DNA of 6,099 nucleotides from an uncultured bacterium (GCA_905216175.1 CAJMSV010000099.1:1-6099), one strand, 5' to 3'. Counted from the first letter of the stretch, positions 1 through 5,905 are shown. Translations and numbers: made by a program. The notes: generated from the sequence alone by a model not told the origin.

Positions 1-13
1 GTCTGATGTCCGC

Positions 14-19
14 TAAAAT
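14..19 (+). promoter_or_regulatory. possible -10 box upstream of ptsH
   Basis: TAAAAT matches the TATAAT consensus at five of six positions. It would start transcription near position 26, giving a leader of about 60 bases before ptsH. The matching -35 box would fall before the first base of the window, so the promoter cannot be confirmed. The leader contains only a weak inverted repeat (CCTG at 42-45, CAGG at 58-61). Confidence 0.3.
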
Positions 20-86
20 ACACAATGCCGTGAACCTGACTCCTGCCACATGCCCGACAGGGGTTAAACACAAAAAGGAGTCAATT

Positions 87-350
87 ATGGCTTCTGAGAA
101 GGCTACCCTCGTTAATCCTCAGGGTCTGCACATGCGTCCGGCTGGTCTGTTCGCCTCCACCATGGGCAAGTATGCCTGTGACGTGACGGTCGTTACCCCC
201 GAGAAGGAGGTCAACGGCAAGTCCCCGATGGCCCTCATGGCTGCTGGTATCCCCTGCGGCACCGAGGTCGAGGTCAAGTGCGACGGCGCTGACGAGGCCG
301 AGGCTCTGGCTGCTGCCATCGAGCTCATCAAGAGCGGTCTTGGCGAGTAG
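87..350 (+). CDS. ptsH: HPr, phosphocarrier protein of the PTS
   Basis: HPr is the small cytoplasmic protein that receives phosphate from Enzyme I on a histidine and hands it to sugar-specific EII permeases. The product is 87 aa, the normal HPr length. The phosphorylation motif GLHMRPAG places the active histidine at residue 15, the classical position, and NGKSPM places serine at residue 46, the site used by HPr kinase in Firmicutes. Residue 47 is Pro, where Firmicutes HPr usually has Ile. The frame stays open upstream to an ATG at 6. ATG 87 is chosen because AAGGAG (75-80) lies 6 bases before it and the protein then begins exactly where HPr proteins begin. It is followed after 133 bases by ptsI, its phosphate donor, with a terminator-like hairpin between them. 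Whether Ser46 is really phosphorylated here cannot be judged from this window, because no HPr kinase gene is present. Confidence 0.97.
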   Translation: MASEKATLVNPQGLHMRPAGLFASTMGKYACDVTVVTPEKEVNGKSPMALMAAGIPCGTEVEVKCDGADEAEALAAAIELIKSGLGE

Positions 351-395
351 AACTCAAACGGGTCGCATGTTGAACAACTAAGTTCATATTTGGGG

Positions 396-431
396 GCGCA
401 GTGACCTGTTGTAAGGTAGCTGCGCTCTTTT
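396..431 (+). terminator. terminator-like hairpin between ptsH and ptsI
   Basis: GCGCAG (396-401) pairs with CTGCGC (420-425). The helix continues through a T-G wobble and one G/A mismatch into four more pairs (404-407 with 414-417), closing a 6-base loop at 408-413. TCTTTT (426-431) follows immediately. This is the form of an intrinsic terminator with a short T-run. Its place between ptsH and ptsI suggests partial termination, which would give more HPr than Enzyme I transcript. Full termination would require a separate ptsI promoter. Confidence 0.65.
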
Positions 432-470
432 GTCATGGATATGGCAAAACGCTTTATCACATGACACGGA

Positions 471-476
471 GAGAGG
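471..476 (+). promoter_or_regulatory. ribosome binding site deciding the ptsI start
   Basis: The purine run at 468-477 contains GAGAGG (471-476). Two in-frame ATGs follow, at 478 and 484. The first lies only 1 base beyond GAGAGG, while the second lies 7 bases beyond it, which is the normal spacing. The second also matches where Enzyme I proteins usually begin, so 484 is preferred. Confidence 0.6.
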
Positions 477-483
477 AATGGGA

Positions 484-2187
484 ATGTATCAGGGAGTCAA
501 CGCTTCCGAGGGCATCGGTATCGGCACCGTCATGGTTGCCGTCGATCCCGACTTGACGTTTGAGCCGCACGAGGTTGCTGATTCGGCAGCAGAGAAGGAG
601 CGCTATCAGTCCGCTCTTTCGGTCTTCTGCGAGAAGACCCAGGCTCAGGCCGACCACATGAAGGAGACGGTGGGCGAGGCCGAGGCCGAGATCATGAGCG
701 GACACATTGTTCTGGCTCAGGATCCGGGTATGACCGACGCCATCAACGCCGCCATTGACGGCGGTACCTGCGCCGAGCAGGCGCTCATGGACACCTCGAC
801 CATGTTCGAGAACATGTTCCTGTCCATGGACGACGAGATGTTCCGTCTGCGCGCGGCCGACATCGCCGACATCCGCACCGGTATTCTGGCCGAGCTGCTG
901 GGCAAGGAGGTCGTCGACCTCTCCGTCCTGCCCGAGAACACTGTCGTTGTCGTGCACGACCTCACGCCGTCCATGACCGCCACGATCGATAAGGCCCACG
1001 TTGCCGGTATCGTCACCGAGACCGGTGGCCGCACGTCGCACTCCGCGATCATCGCGCGTGCCCTCGAGATCCCGGCTGTCCTTTCGGTTTCCAACAGCTG
1101 CACCGCGCTGCGCAACGGTATGACCGTTGTCGTCGACGGTGGCAAGGGTATCGTTGAGGCCGATCCCGATGAGGAGACGCTCGCTGCCTACACCGCCAAG
1201 GCCGAGGCCTTCGCTGCCGAGAAGGCAGCCCTCGAGGCCTTCCGTGGCAAGCCGTCCGTGACTGCCGATGGCATCAAGAAGATCATCGCCTGCAACATCG
1301 GTAACCCTGATGACGTGCCCAACGCGCTCGATCACGATGCCGAGGCCATCGGTCTGTTCCGCTCCGAGTTCCTGTTCATGGACTCTGCCGAGCTTCCTTC
1401 CGAGGAGGAGCAGTTCAACGCCTACCGTAAGGTCGCCAGCGCGCTCAAGGGTGCTCCGGTCATCATCCGTACGCTCGATGTGGGTGGCGACAAGGAGATT
1501 CCGTATCTGCACATGGTCAAGGAAGATAACCCCTTCATGGGCTTCCGCGCCGTGCGTTACTGCCTGGCCAATCCCGACCAGTACAAGGTCCAGCTCCGCG
1601 CTCTGCTGCGCGCTAGCGCCTTCGGTGACGTAAAGATCATGATCCCGCTCGTCACTTGCGTCGAGGAGGTCTTGGCTGTCAAGGAGCTTGTCGAGCAGTG
1701 CAAGGCCGAGCTGACTGAAGAGGGTCGCAAGTTCAACGAGAACATCGAGGTCGGCATCATGGTCGAGACGCCCGCCGCTTCGCTGCTCGCAGACCGTCTT
1801 GCCGAGGTTGCCGACTTCTTCTCCATCGGCACCAACGACCTGATCGGCTACACCATGTGCGCCGACCGTGGCAACGACACCATCTCCAACCTGTACCAGG
1901 TTTACTATCCCGCCGTGCTCCGCTCGCTCAAGAACATCATCGAGAGCGGCGTTAAGGCCGGCATCATGGTCGGTATGTGCGGCGAGGCCGCTGCCGATCC
2001 GCTGCTCGAGCCGCTGCTGATCAGCTGGGGCCTGGAGGAGTTCTCGATGAGCGCTCCGTCGATCCTGCGCGCCCGCAAGACCATCAGCCAGTGGACCAAG
2101 GCCGAGTGCGACGAGCTCGCCGAGAAGGCACTCGCCTGCAACACCGCCGCCGAGGTCAAGGCACTGCTCGAGTCCGCAGCTCGCTAA
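484..2187 (+). CDS. ptsI: Enzyme I, PEP-protein phosphotransferase of the PTS
   Basis: Enzyme I autophosphorylates from phosphoenolpyruvate and passes the phosphate to HPr in the cytoplasm. The product is 567 aa, close to the usual 570-575. The N-terminal HPr-binding and phosphohistidine part ends around residue 230 and carries GGRTSHSAI, with the active His at 186. The C-terminal PEP-binding barrel shows GLFRSEF (Arg293), RTLDVGGDK (Arg329), GIMVETPAA (Glu428), GTNDL (Asp452), DRGN (Arg462) and GMCGE with the catalytic Cys at 499, so all main catalytic and metal-binding positions are present. One oddity is TNDLIGYT, where most family members have Gln instead of Gly (residue 455). A TTG at 430 and an ATG at 478 are alternative in-frame starts, but 484 has the better ribosome-site spacing. 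The partner ptsH lies upstream and a sugar-phosphate kinase lies 74 bases downstream, probably in the same transcript. Confidence 0.97.
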   Translation: MYQGVNASEGIGIGTVMVAVDPDLTFEPHEVADSAAEKERYQSALSVFCEKTQAQADHMKETVGEAEAEIMSGHIVLAQDPGMTDAINAAIDGGTCAEQALMDTSTMFENMFLSMDDEMFRLRAADIADIRTGILAELLGKEVVDLSVLPENTVVVVHDLTPSMTATIDKAHVAGIVTETGGRTSHSAIIARALEIPAVLSVSNSCTALRNGMTVVVDGGKGIVEADPDEETLAAYTAKAEAFAAEKAALEAFRGKPSVTADGIKKIIACNIGNPDDVPNALDHDAEAIGLFRSEFLFMDSAELPSEEEQFNAYRKVASALKGAPVIIRTLDVGGDKEIPYLHMVKEDNPFMGFRAVRYCLANPDQYKVQLRALLRASAFGDVKIMIPLVTCVEEVLAVKELVEQCKAELTEEGRKFNENIEVGIMVETPAASLLADRLAEVADFFSIGTNDLIGYTMCADRGNDTISNLYQVYYPAVLRSLKNIIESGVKAGIMVGMCGEAAADPLLEPLLISWGLEEFSMSAPSILRARKTISQWTKAECDELAEKALACNTAAEVKALLESAAR

Positions 2188-2204
2188 TTTGGTATCAGAG
2201 GTAA

Positions 2205-2234
2205 CCGCGTGGTTGGAATGGGCCGGCCACGCGG
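2205..2234 (+). promoter_or_regulatory. strong hairpin between ptsI and the first kinase gene
   Basis: CCGCGTGG (2205-2212) is the exact reverse complement of CCACGCGG (2227-2234). In RNA the helix extends by two U-G wobbles and two G-C pairs to 12 pairs, closing a 6-base loop at 2217-2222. No T-run follows, so a classical intrinsic terminator is unlikely. An mRNA processing or stabilising element, or an attenuator, is more likely. The following CCCT (2235-2238) could also pair weakly with AGGG (2248-2251) in the ribosome site of the kinase gene. The hairpin is visible in the sequence, but its role is inferred. Confidence 0.55.
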
Positions 2235-2261
2235 CCCTCACATATACAGGGGGTACTGTAA

Positions 2262-3194
2262 ATGTTCTACACGCTAACCGCTAACCCGGCTGTCGACATG
2301 ACGGTTTCGAGCTCTCCGCTCGAGCCCGATGAGAACGTCCGCACCGGCTCGGCCAGCTACACGGCTAACGGCAAGGGCCTCGACGTGTCCTTCGCCTTTA
2401 AGAAGATGGGCGTCGACACCGTCGCGCTCGGCTTCTTCGCTGGCTTCACGGGCAAGTTCATCGTCGAGGAGGTCATGAACCTGGGTTGTCTCTGCCGCCC
2501 GGTCTGGACCGACGGTATCACGCGCATTAACACCTACGTCAACGATGGCCAGCACGAGTACGGCATCCTGAACCCGGGTGCTCCGATCACGCCGCAGCAC
2601 CAGGAGGAGCTCTACAACATCCTGGACACCGCGGGCGATCTTGAGTGCCTGATCGTTTCCGGCTCCGTGCCTCCCAAAGCTACGCCCGACTTCCTGGCTC
2701 AGGTCATGGAGCACGCTCAGGCTCGTGGCGCCGACGTCGTCCTGGACCTGTCCTCCGACAAGCTCAAGGAGCTCGCTCACAAGAAGCCGCTGCTCATCAA
2801 GCCGAACCATCACGAGATGAAGGCCATCTTCGGCGTGCCGGTCGACACCGACGACGAGGTCCGCGTTGCCATGAAGATGGCTCACGACGCTGGCGTTCAG
2901 AACGTGCTGCTCACCCGTGGTAGCCGCGGCGACGCTTACTTCTCCAACGGCGAGGATATTTGGTACGCCAAGCGTGAGTTCAACATCAAGCTGGTTTCTT
3001 CCGTCTGCGCCGGCGACTGCACCCTCGCTGCGTTCCTGCACAAGTGGTACAGGGATCGCGACAACGTCGAGGAGGCCATGAAGCTCGCTATGGCCACCGG
3101 CGCCAACGTTGCCGAGTCCGTCGGCATCGGCGACTTCGGTCACGTCGACGAGTACAGCAAGCGCGTTGCTGTCCGCAAGCTCGATCGTCAGTAA
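2262..3194 (+). CDS. PfkB-family sugar-phosphate kinase, 1-phosphofructokinase-like (fruK-type), copy 1
   Basis: This is a cytoplasmic ATP-dependent kinase of the group containing 1-phosphofructokinase (FruK), tagatose-6-phosphate kinase (LacC) and Pfk-2. The product is 310 aa, normal for the group. Visible landmarks are TANPAVD (residues 6-12), NGKGLDVS (36-43), GFFAGFTG (57-64), GITRIN (85-90), SGSVPP (133-138), LIKPNHHEM (178-186) and the active-site stretch CAGDC, with the catalytic Asp at 252. The usual forms are GGKGIN and GAGDS, so a Gly is replaced by Asn in the first motif and by Cys in the second. The nucleotide-site segment LTRGSRGDA (217-225) also departs from the usual LGGxGA form. 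ATG 2262 is preceded 8 bases upstream by AGGGGG (2248-2253). The position behind ptsHI and the shared direction suggest processing of a PTS-delivered sugar phosphate, most simply fructose 1-phosphate to fructose 1,6-bisphosphate. The substrate is not proven by sequence. Confidence 0.88.
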   Translation: MFYTLTANPAVDMTVSSSPLEPDENVRTGSASYTANGKGLDVSFAFKKMGVDTVALGFFAGFTGKFIVEEVMNLGCLCRPVWTDGITRINTYVNDGQHEYGILNPGAPITPQHQEELYNILDTAGDLECLIVSGSVPPKATPDFLAQVMEHAQARGADVVLDLSSDKLKELAHKKPLLIKPNHHEMKAIFGVPVDTDDEVRVAMKMAHDAGVQNVLLTRGSRGDAYFSNGEDIWYAKREFNIKLVSSVCAGDCTLAAFLHKWYRDRDNVEEAMKLAMATGANVAESVGIGDFGHVDEYSKRVAVRKLDRQ

Positions 3195-3222
3195 TCGAAA
3201 CGCGACATATTCGTGCGCATGT

Positions 3223-3253
3223 GGCGCCCCGGTTTCGGCTGGGGCGCCTTTTT
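3223..3253 (+). terminator. intrinsic terminator after the first kinase gene
   Basis: GGCGCCCC (3223-3230) pairs perfectly with GGGGCGCC (3241-3248). Three more pairs including wobbles (3231-3233 with 3238-3240) close a TTCG tetraloop at 3234-3237. Five Ts (3249-3253) follow directly. It lies 28 bases after the kinase stop codon and probably ends the ptsH-ptsI-kinase transcript. Confidence 0.93.
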
Positions 3254-3282
3254 GTTCCGCCACGGGGGAGAGGTGTTCCGCC
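3253..3282 (+). repeat. 9-base direct repeat upstream of the second kinase gene
   Basis: TGTTCCGCC occurs at 3253-3261 and again at 3274-3282. The copies are 21 bases apart start to start, about two helical turns, so a regulator could bind both on the same face of the DNA. The first copy overlaps the last T of the preceding terminator. A chance repeat of this length in a region of this size is quite possible. Confidence 0.35.
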
Positions 3283-3319
3283 GTACTTCATCGCTTCCAC
3301 ACCGTTCACCGAGTAGTCC

Positions 3320-3348
3320 TAGCCTTTTACCGATGCGTGGAATATACT
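3320..3348 (+). promoter_or_regulatory. likely promoter of the second kinase gene
   Basis: TATACT (3343-3348) matches the -10 consensus at five of six positions. The hexamer 17 bases upstream, TAGCCT (3320-3325), is a weak -35 match at three of six. Transcription would start near 3355, giving a leader of about 28 bases with the ribosome site AAGGA (3372-3376). A preceding terminator makes a promoter here necessary. A small inverted repeat (CACG 3357-3360, CGTG 3367-3370) sits in the leader. Confidence 0.5.
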
Positions 3349-3382
3349 TTCATTAACACGTTGCTTCGTGAAAGGAACATTC

Positions 3383-4315
3383 ATGATTTACACGCTCACT
3401 GCAAATCCCGCCATTGACTACAACATCGCCTGCGACGGTCTTGCTGCCAACACCGTCACGCGTACCCGCAACGCGGTCTACACGCCCAACGGCAAGGGCC
3501 TCAACGTCTCGTTTACGCTTGACCACTACGGCGTCGACACCACGATCCTGGGCTTTTTCGCCGGTTTCTCGGGCGAGTTTATCGTTAAGGGCGCCGAGGC
3601 CCTGGGCGTGCCCGTCAAGCCTGTGTGGACCGAAGGCATTACGCGCGTCAATGTGTTCCTCAACGCCGGCCCCGACACCGAGTACAACATGGTCAACGCC
3701 GGTGCCGCCATCAACGAGGCCAACGAGCAGGAGATGTTTGAGCTCATCGATTCGCTCGATGACATGACCTGCCTGGTCATCAGCGGCTCGCTGCCTCCCA
3801 ACACTTCCGAGGGCTTCTTGGCCGAGGTCCTGCGCCGCGTCAAGGCCAAGGGGGCCGAGTTCGTCCTCGACATCTCGAGCCATCAGCTGGCAGACCTCAT
3901 TGCTCTGGAGCCACTGCTGATCAAGCCCAATGACGACGAGCTGCTTGACATCTTTGGCATCAAGGTGAGCGGTGGCGACGACGAGTCCGTCAAGGGCGCG
4001 ATGGCCGAGCTGCACGCCAAGGGCGCCAAGAACGTGCTGCTGACCCTTGGTGGCGCCGGTGCGTACTTCTCCAACGGCGAGCACATCTGGTTTGCCAACC
4101 GCACCTTCGACGTCAAGCTGCTGTCGACGGTGTGCGCCGGCGATTCCTCGCTCGCTGCCTTCCTGTCCGTGTGGCACGACGCCCCCGAGCGCGTCGAGGA
4201 TGCCCTCCGTCTGTCGATGGCCACCGGCGCCAACGTGGTCGAGTGCCCGGGCCTGGGCGACTTTGCCAAGGTGGACGAATATAAGAAGCACATCGAGGTT
4301 CGCCAGGTCTGCTAG
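3383..4315 (+). CDS. PfkB-family sugar-phosphate kinase, 1-phosphofructokinase-like (fruK-type), copy 2
   Basis: This is a second ATP-dependent sugar-phosphate kinase of the FruK/LacC/Pfk-2 group, also 310 aa and by eye roughly half identical to its upstream neighbour. Landmarks in order are TANPAID (residues 6-12), NGKGLNVS (36-43), GFFAGFSG (57-64), GITRVN (85-90), SGSLPP (134-139), LIKPNDDEL (179-187), LTLGGAGA (220-227) and CAGDS, with the catalytic Asp at 254. Here the nucleotide-site segment is close to the normal LGGxGA form, unlike copy 1, but the Cys in CAGD is shared. ATG 3383 is preferred over the in-frame GTG at 3368 because AAGGA (3372-3376) lies 6 bases before it and the resulting N-terminus aligns with copy 1. 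The gene lies between two strong terminators and so is probably transcribed alone. The pair looks like a tandem duplication followed by divergence. The phosphorylated sugar could be fructose 1-phosphate, fructose 6-phosphate or tagatose 6-phosphate. Confidence 0.88.
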   Translation: MIYTLTANPAIDYNIACDGLAANTVTRTRNAVYTPNGKGLNVSFTLDHYGVDTTILGFFAGFSGEFIVKGAEALGVPVKPVWTEGITRVNVFLNAGPDTEYNMVNAGAAINEANEQEMFELIDSLDDMTCLVISGSLPPNTSEGFLAEVLRRVKAKGAEFVLDISSHQLADLIALEPLLIKPNDDELLDIFGIKVSGGDDESVKGAMAELHAKGAKNVLLTLGGAGAYFSNGEHIWFANRTFDVKLLSTVCAGDSSLAAFLSVWHDAPERVEDALRLSMATGANVVECPGLGDFAKVDEYKKHIEVRQVC

Positions 4316-4337
4316 CCGCATCGAAAAATCGTTGCAT

Positions 4338-4373
4338 AACACCCGCTTTGGATCTCCGAGGCGGGTGTTTTTT
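4338..4373 (+). terminator. intrinsic terminator after the second kinase gene
   Basis: ACACCCGC (4339-4346) pairs perfectly with GCGGGTGT (4361-4368). The helix continues inward through 4347-4351 with 4356-4360, including two wobbles, to an ATCT loop at 4352-4355. Six Ts (4368-4373) end it. The stop codon of the kinase gene lies 23 bases upstream. Confidence 0.94.
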
Positions 4374-4397
4374 GTGCGCTGAACGTATGTGGCGTCT

Positions 4398-4452
4398 GCT
4401 TTCTCGTTTTATCGAATCGACGGCGCGATTGCGTGTGCGCGCTTTCTCGTTT
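4398..4452 (+). repeat. 12-base direct repeat upstream of cca
   Basis: GCTTTCTCGTTT occurs exactly at 4398-4409 and at 4441-4452, 43 bases apart start to start (about four helical turns). A shorter repeat, TGTGCGC, occurs at 4373-4379 and 4434-4440. Both lie in the 177-base gap before cca. They could be paired regulator sites or the remains of a small local duplication. Confidence 0.45.
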
Positions 4453-4454
4453 CT

Positions 4455-4463
4455 TGTTAGACT
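4455..4463 (+). promoter_or_regulatory. possible extended -10 promoter of cca
   Basis: TGT followed by TAGACT (4458-4463) resembles an extended -10 element, with four of six matches in the hexamer. No good -35 box stands at 17 bases, as is common for extended -10 promoters. Transcription would start near 4470. The element begins just after the second copy of the 12-base repeat. The evidence is weak, but some promoter is needed because a strong terminator lies upstream. Confidence 0.3.
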
Positions 4464-4492
4464 TCTTGAGAACCATCGATTAACGCTCGCAA

Positions 4493-5905
4493 GTGCAGGA
4501 GGCCATAGGCAGGTGCAATGTTTCGCTCAACGGTACGCAACCGTCCGATGCCTCCATCCGTGTCCTGCGTGCGCTCGAGGCAGCCGGTCTTGAGGCTTGG
4601 TACGTTGGCGGATGGGTGCGCGACGCCCTGATGGGATGCCCCAGCCACGATGTTGATATGTGCTGTAGCGGCCTGTGGCAGGAGTCCAAAGTGGCGCTCG
4701 AGGCCGCCGGCATCGCGGTCGTGGAGTCGGGCATTAAATTTGGCGGAATCACGGCTATTTCCGATGGCGAGCGTATCGAGGTCACCACGTACCGTCTGGA
4801 TGGCTTTTACACCGATGGTCGCCATCCCCAGAGTGTGGAGCGTGCCGCCTCGCTCGAGGACGATTTGGCGCGCCGCGACTTTACCGTCAACGCCATGGCC
4901 TGGCATCCCGAGCGCGGGCTTGTCGACCGCTACGGCGGCCAGGGTGACTTGGAGCGCAAGCTGATTCGCGCTGTCGGCGATCCCAAGTGTCGCTTTAACG
5001 AGGACGCCCTGCGCATGCTGCGTGCGGTGCGCTTTGCCTGCCGCCTGGACTTTATGATTGAACCCGCGACCAAACAGGCTTTGGCCGAATGTGCGCCGTT
5101 GCTCGATGCCGTGGCGCGCGAGCGTGTGGGTATTGAGCTCGAGGGCATTCTTTCGACCGGTCATGGGGGAGACGCCATGCTTCGCTACCCCGAGCTTATC
5201 TGCGCCGCCGTGCCCGAGTTGGCAGCGGGCCGCGGGTTTGATCAACGAAGTGTCTATCATGCGTTTAACGTCTACGAGCATATCGCCCGCGTGCTGACGG
5301 TGGCAGGGGAGCTGGCGCTGTGCGACGGCGTCGCGCCCTCGTCGAGCCTTATGTGGGCGGCGTTTTTGCACGATGTGTCCAAGCCCGAGTGCTTTACGGT
5401 CGATCACGCCGGCAGCGGACACTTCTACGGTCATCCCGAGCTCGGCGCCAAGAAAGCGCGCGTCATTATGGATTGCCTGGCGCTCTCGCACGACCTGGTG
5501 CACGACGTGTGCCTGCTCATTAAATATCACGATAAGCCGCTGCGCCCCGAGCGCTCCTGCCTGCTCAATATGATGCGCGCGCTTTCGGGCGAGGGCGTCG
5601 ACACGGCCCGCCTGATTGACGAGCTCATGGACCTCAAGCGTGCTGACACGCTTGGCAAGGCCCCATCGTGCTTCTATTATGTCGAGACAATCGAGGAAAT
5701 GCGCGCGCTGGCGCACGAGCTACTGGAGGCGGGGGAGCCCTATACGCTCAAGATGCTCGCCATCAACGGCGGCGACTTGATCCGTGCAGGCGTTAAACCG
5801 GGACCCGAGCTAGGCCAGCTACTCAACGACGCCCTCGACGCCGTGATCGAAGACAACATTCCCAACGATCGCGAAGCTCTTTTGGTCCATCTCAACTTGA
5901 ATTAG
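4493..5905 (+). CDS. cca: CCA-adding tRNA nucleotidyltransferase with HD domain
   Basis: This enzyme adds or repairs the 3' CCA end of tRNAs from CTP and ATP without a template. Counting from GTG 4493 the product is 470 aa. The class II nucleotidyltransferase head shows VGGWVRD (38-44), the catalytic pair in HDVDM (Asp53 and Asp55), ARRDFTVNAM (126-135) and EDALRMLRAVRFA (170-182). A C-terminal HD domain follows: HAFNVYEH (256-263), FLHDVSKP (291-298, His293-Asp294), HFYGH (310-314) and KYHDKP (344-349). HD domains in this family are linked to phosphatase or phosphodiesterase activity on tRNA ends, though activity here is not shown. The start is uncertain. GTG 4493 is the only ordinary start codon between an in-frame stop at 4481 and the conserved region, but it has no ribosome site before it, and AGGAGG lies inside the frame at 4497-4502. 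Codon use appears less biased than in ptsHI, fitting lower expression. It is probably transcribed alone. Confidence 0.93.
   Translation: MQEAIGRCNVSLNGTQPSDASIRVLRALEAAGLEAWYVGGWVRDALMGCPSHDVDMCCSGLWQESKVALEAAGIAVVESGIKFGGITAISDGERIEVTTYRLDGFYTDGRHPQSVERAASLEDDLARRDFTVNAMAWHPERGLVDRYGGQGDLERKLIRAVGDPKCRFNEDALRMLRAVRFACRLDFMIEPATKQALAECAPLLDAVARERVGIELEGILSTGHGGDAMLRYPELICAAVPELAAGRGFDQRSVYHAFNVYEHIARVLTVAGELALCDGVAPSSSLMWAAFLHDVSKPECFTVDHAGSGHFYGHPELGAKKARVIMDCLALSHDLVHDVCLLIKYHDKPLRPERSCLLNMMRALSGEGVDTARLIDELMDLKRADTLGKAPSCFYYVETIEEMRALAHELLEAGEPYTLKMLAINGGDLIRAGVKPGPELGQLLNDALDAVIEDNIPNDREALLVHLNLN
4497..4502 (+). promoter_or_regulatory. strong ribosome-site-like sequence just inside the cca frame
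   Basis: AGGAGG is a perfect ribosome binding core, yet it lies after the GTG start of cca. The start codons it could serve, GTG 4513 and ATG 4518, are both out of the cca frame. They open short frames that end at 4593 and 4631. The reason is unclear: a non-standard start, a frameshift in the sequence, or a short regulatory reading frame overlapping the start of cca. Confidence 0.45.

Noticed and set aside
6..86. An N-terminal extension of HPr starting at ATG 6
   Set aside because: It has no ribosome site, the extra 27 residues match nothing in HPr, and the likely -10 box lies inside it.
371..386. A small inverted repeat TGAAC/GTTCA after ptsH
   Set aside because: Five pairs with a 6-base loop and no T-run are too weak to claim, next to a much better hairpin at 396-425.
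457..2241. A 594-codon open frame on the - strand opposite ptsI, and a similar 329-codon frame opposite each kinase gene
   Set aside because: They mirror the codon pattern of strongly GC-biased real genes, show no recognisable family motif, and lie wholly opposite well-supported genes.
3369..3383. A catabolite-response (cre) operator resembling TGAA...TTCA before the second kinase gene
   Set aside because: Only the outer TGAA/TTCA arms match. The central CG expected of cre sites is missing, and the stretch is explained by the ribosome site and start codon.
3109..3417. A 102-codon + strand frame across the end of the first kinase gene and the following gap
   Set aside because: It crosses a strong terminator and a promoter, and its composition is that of an out-of-frame shadow.
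4348..4593. An 81-codon open frame starting inside the terminator
   Set aside because: It begins with TTG within the terminator helix, has an Arg-rich out-of-frame composition, and overlaps cca in another frame. Only its last part, from GTG 4513, is mentioned in relation to AGGAGG.
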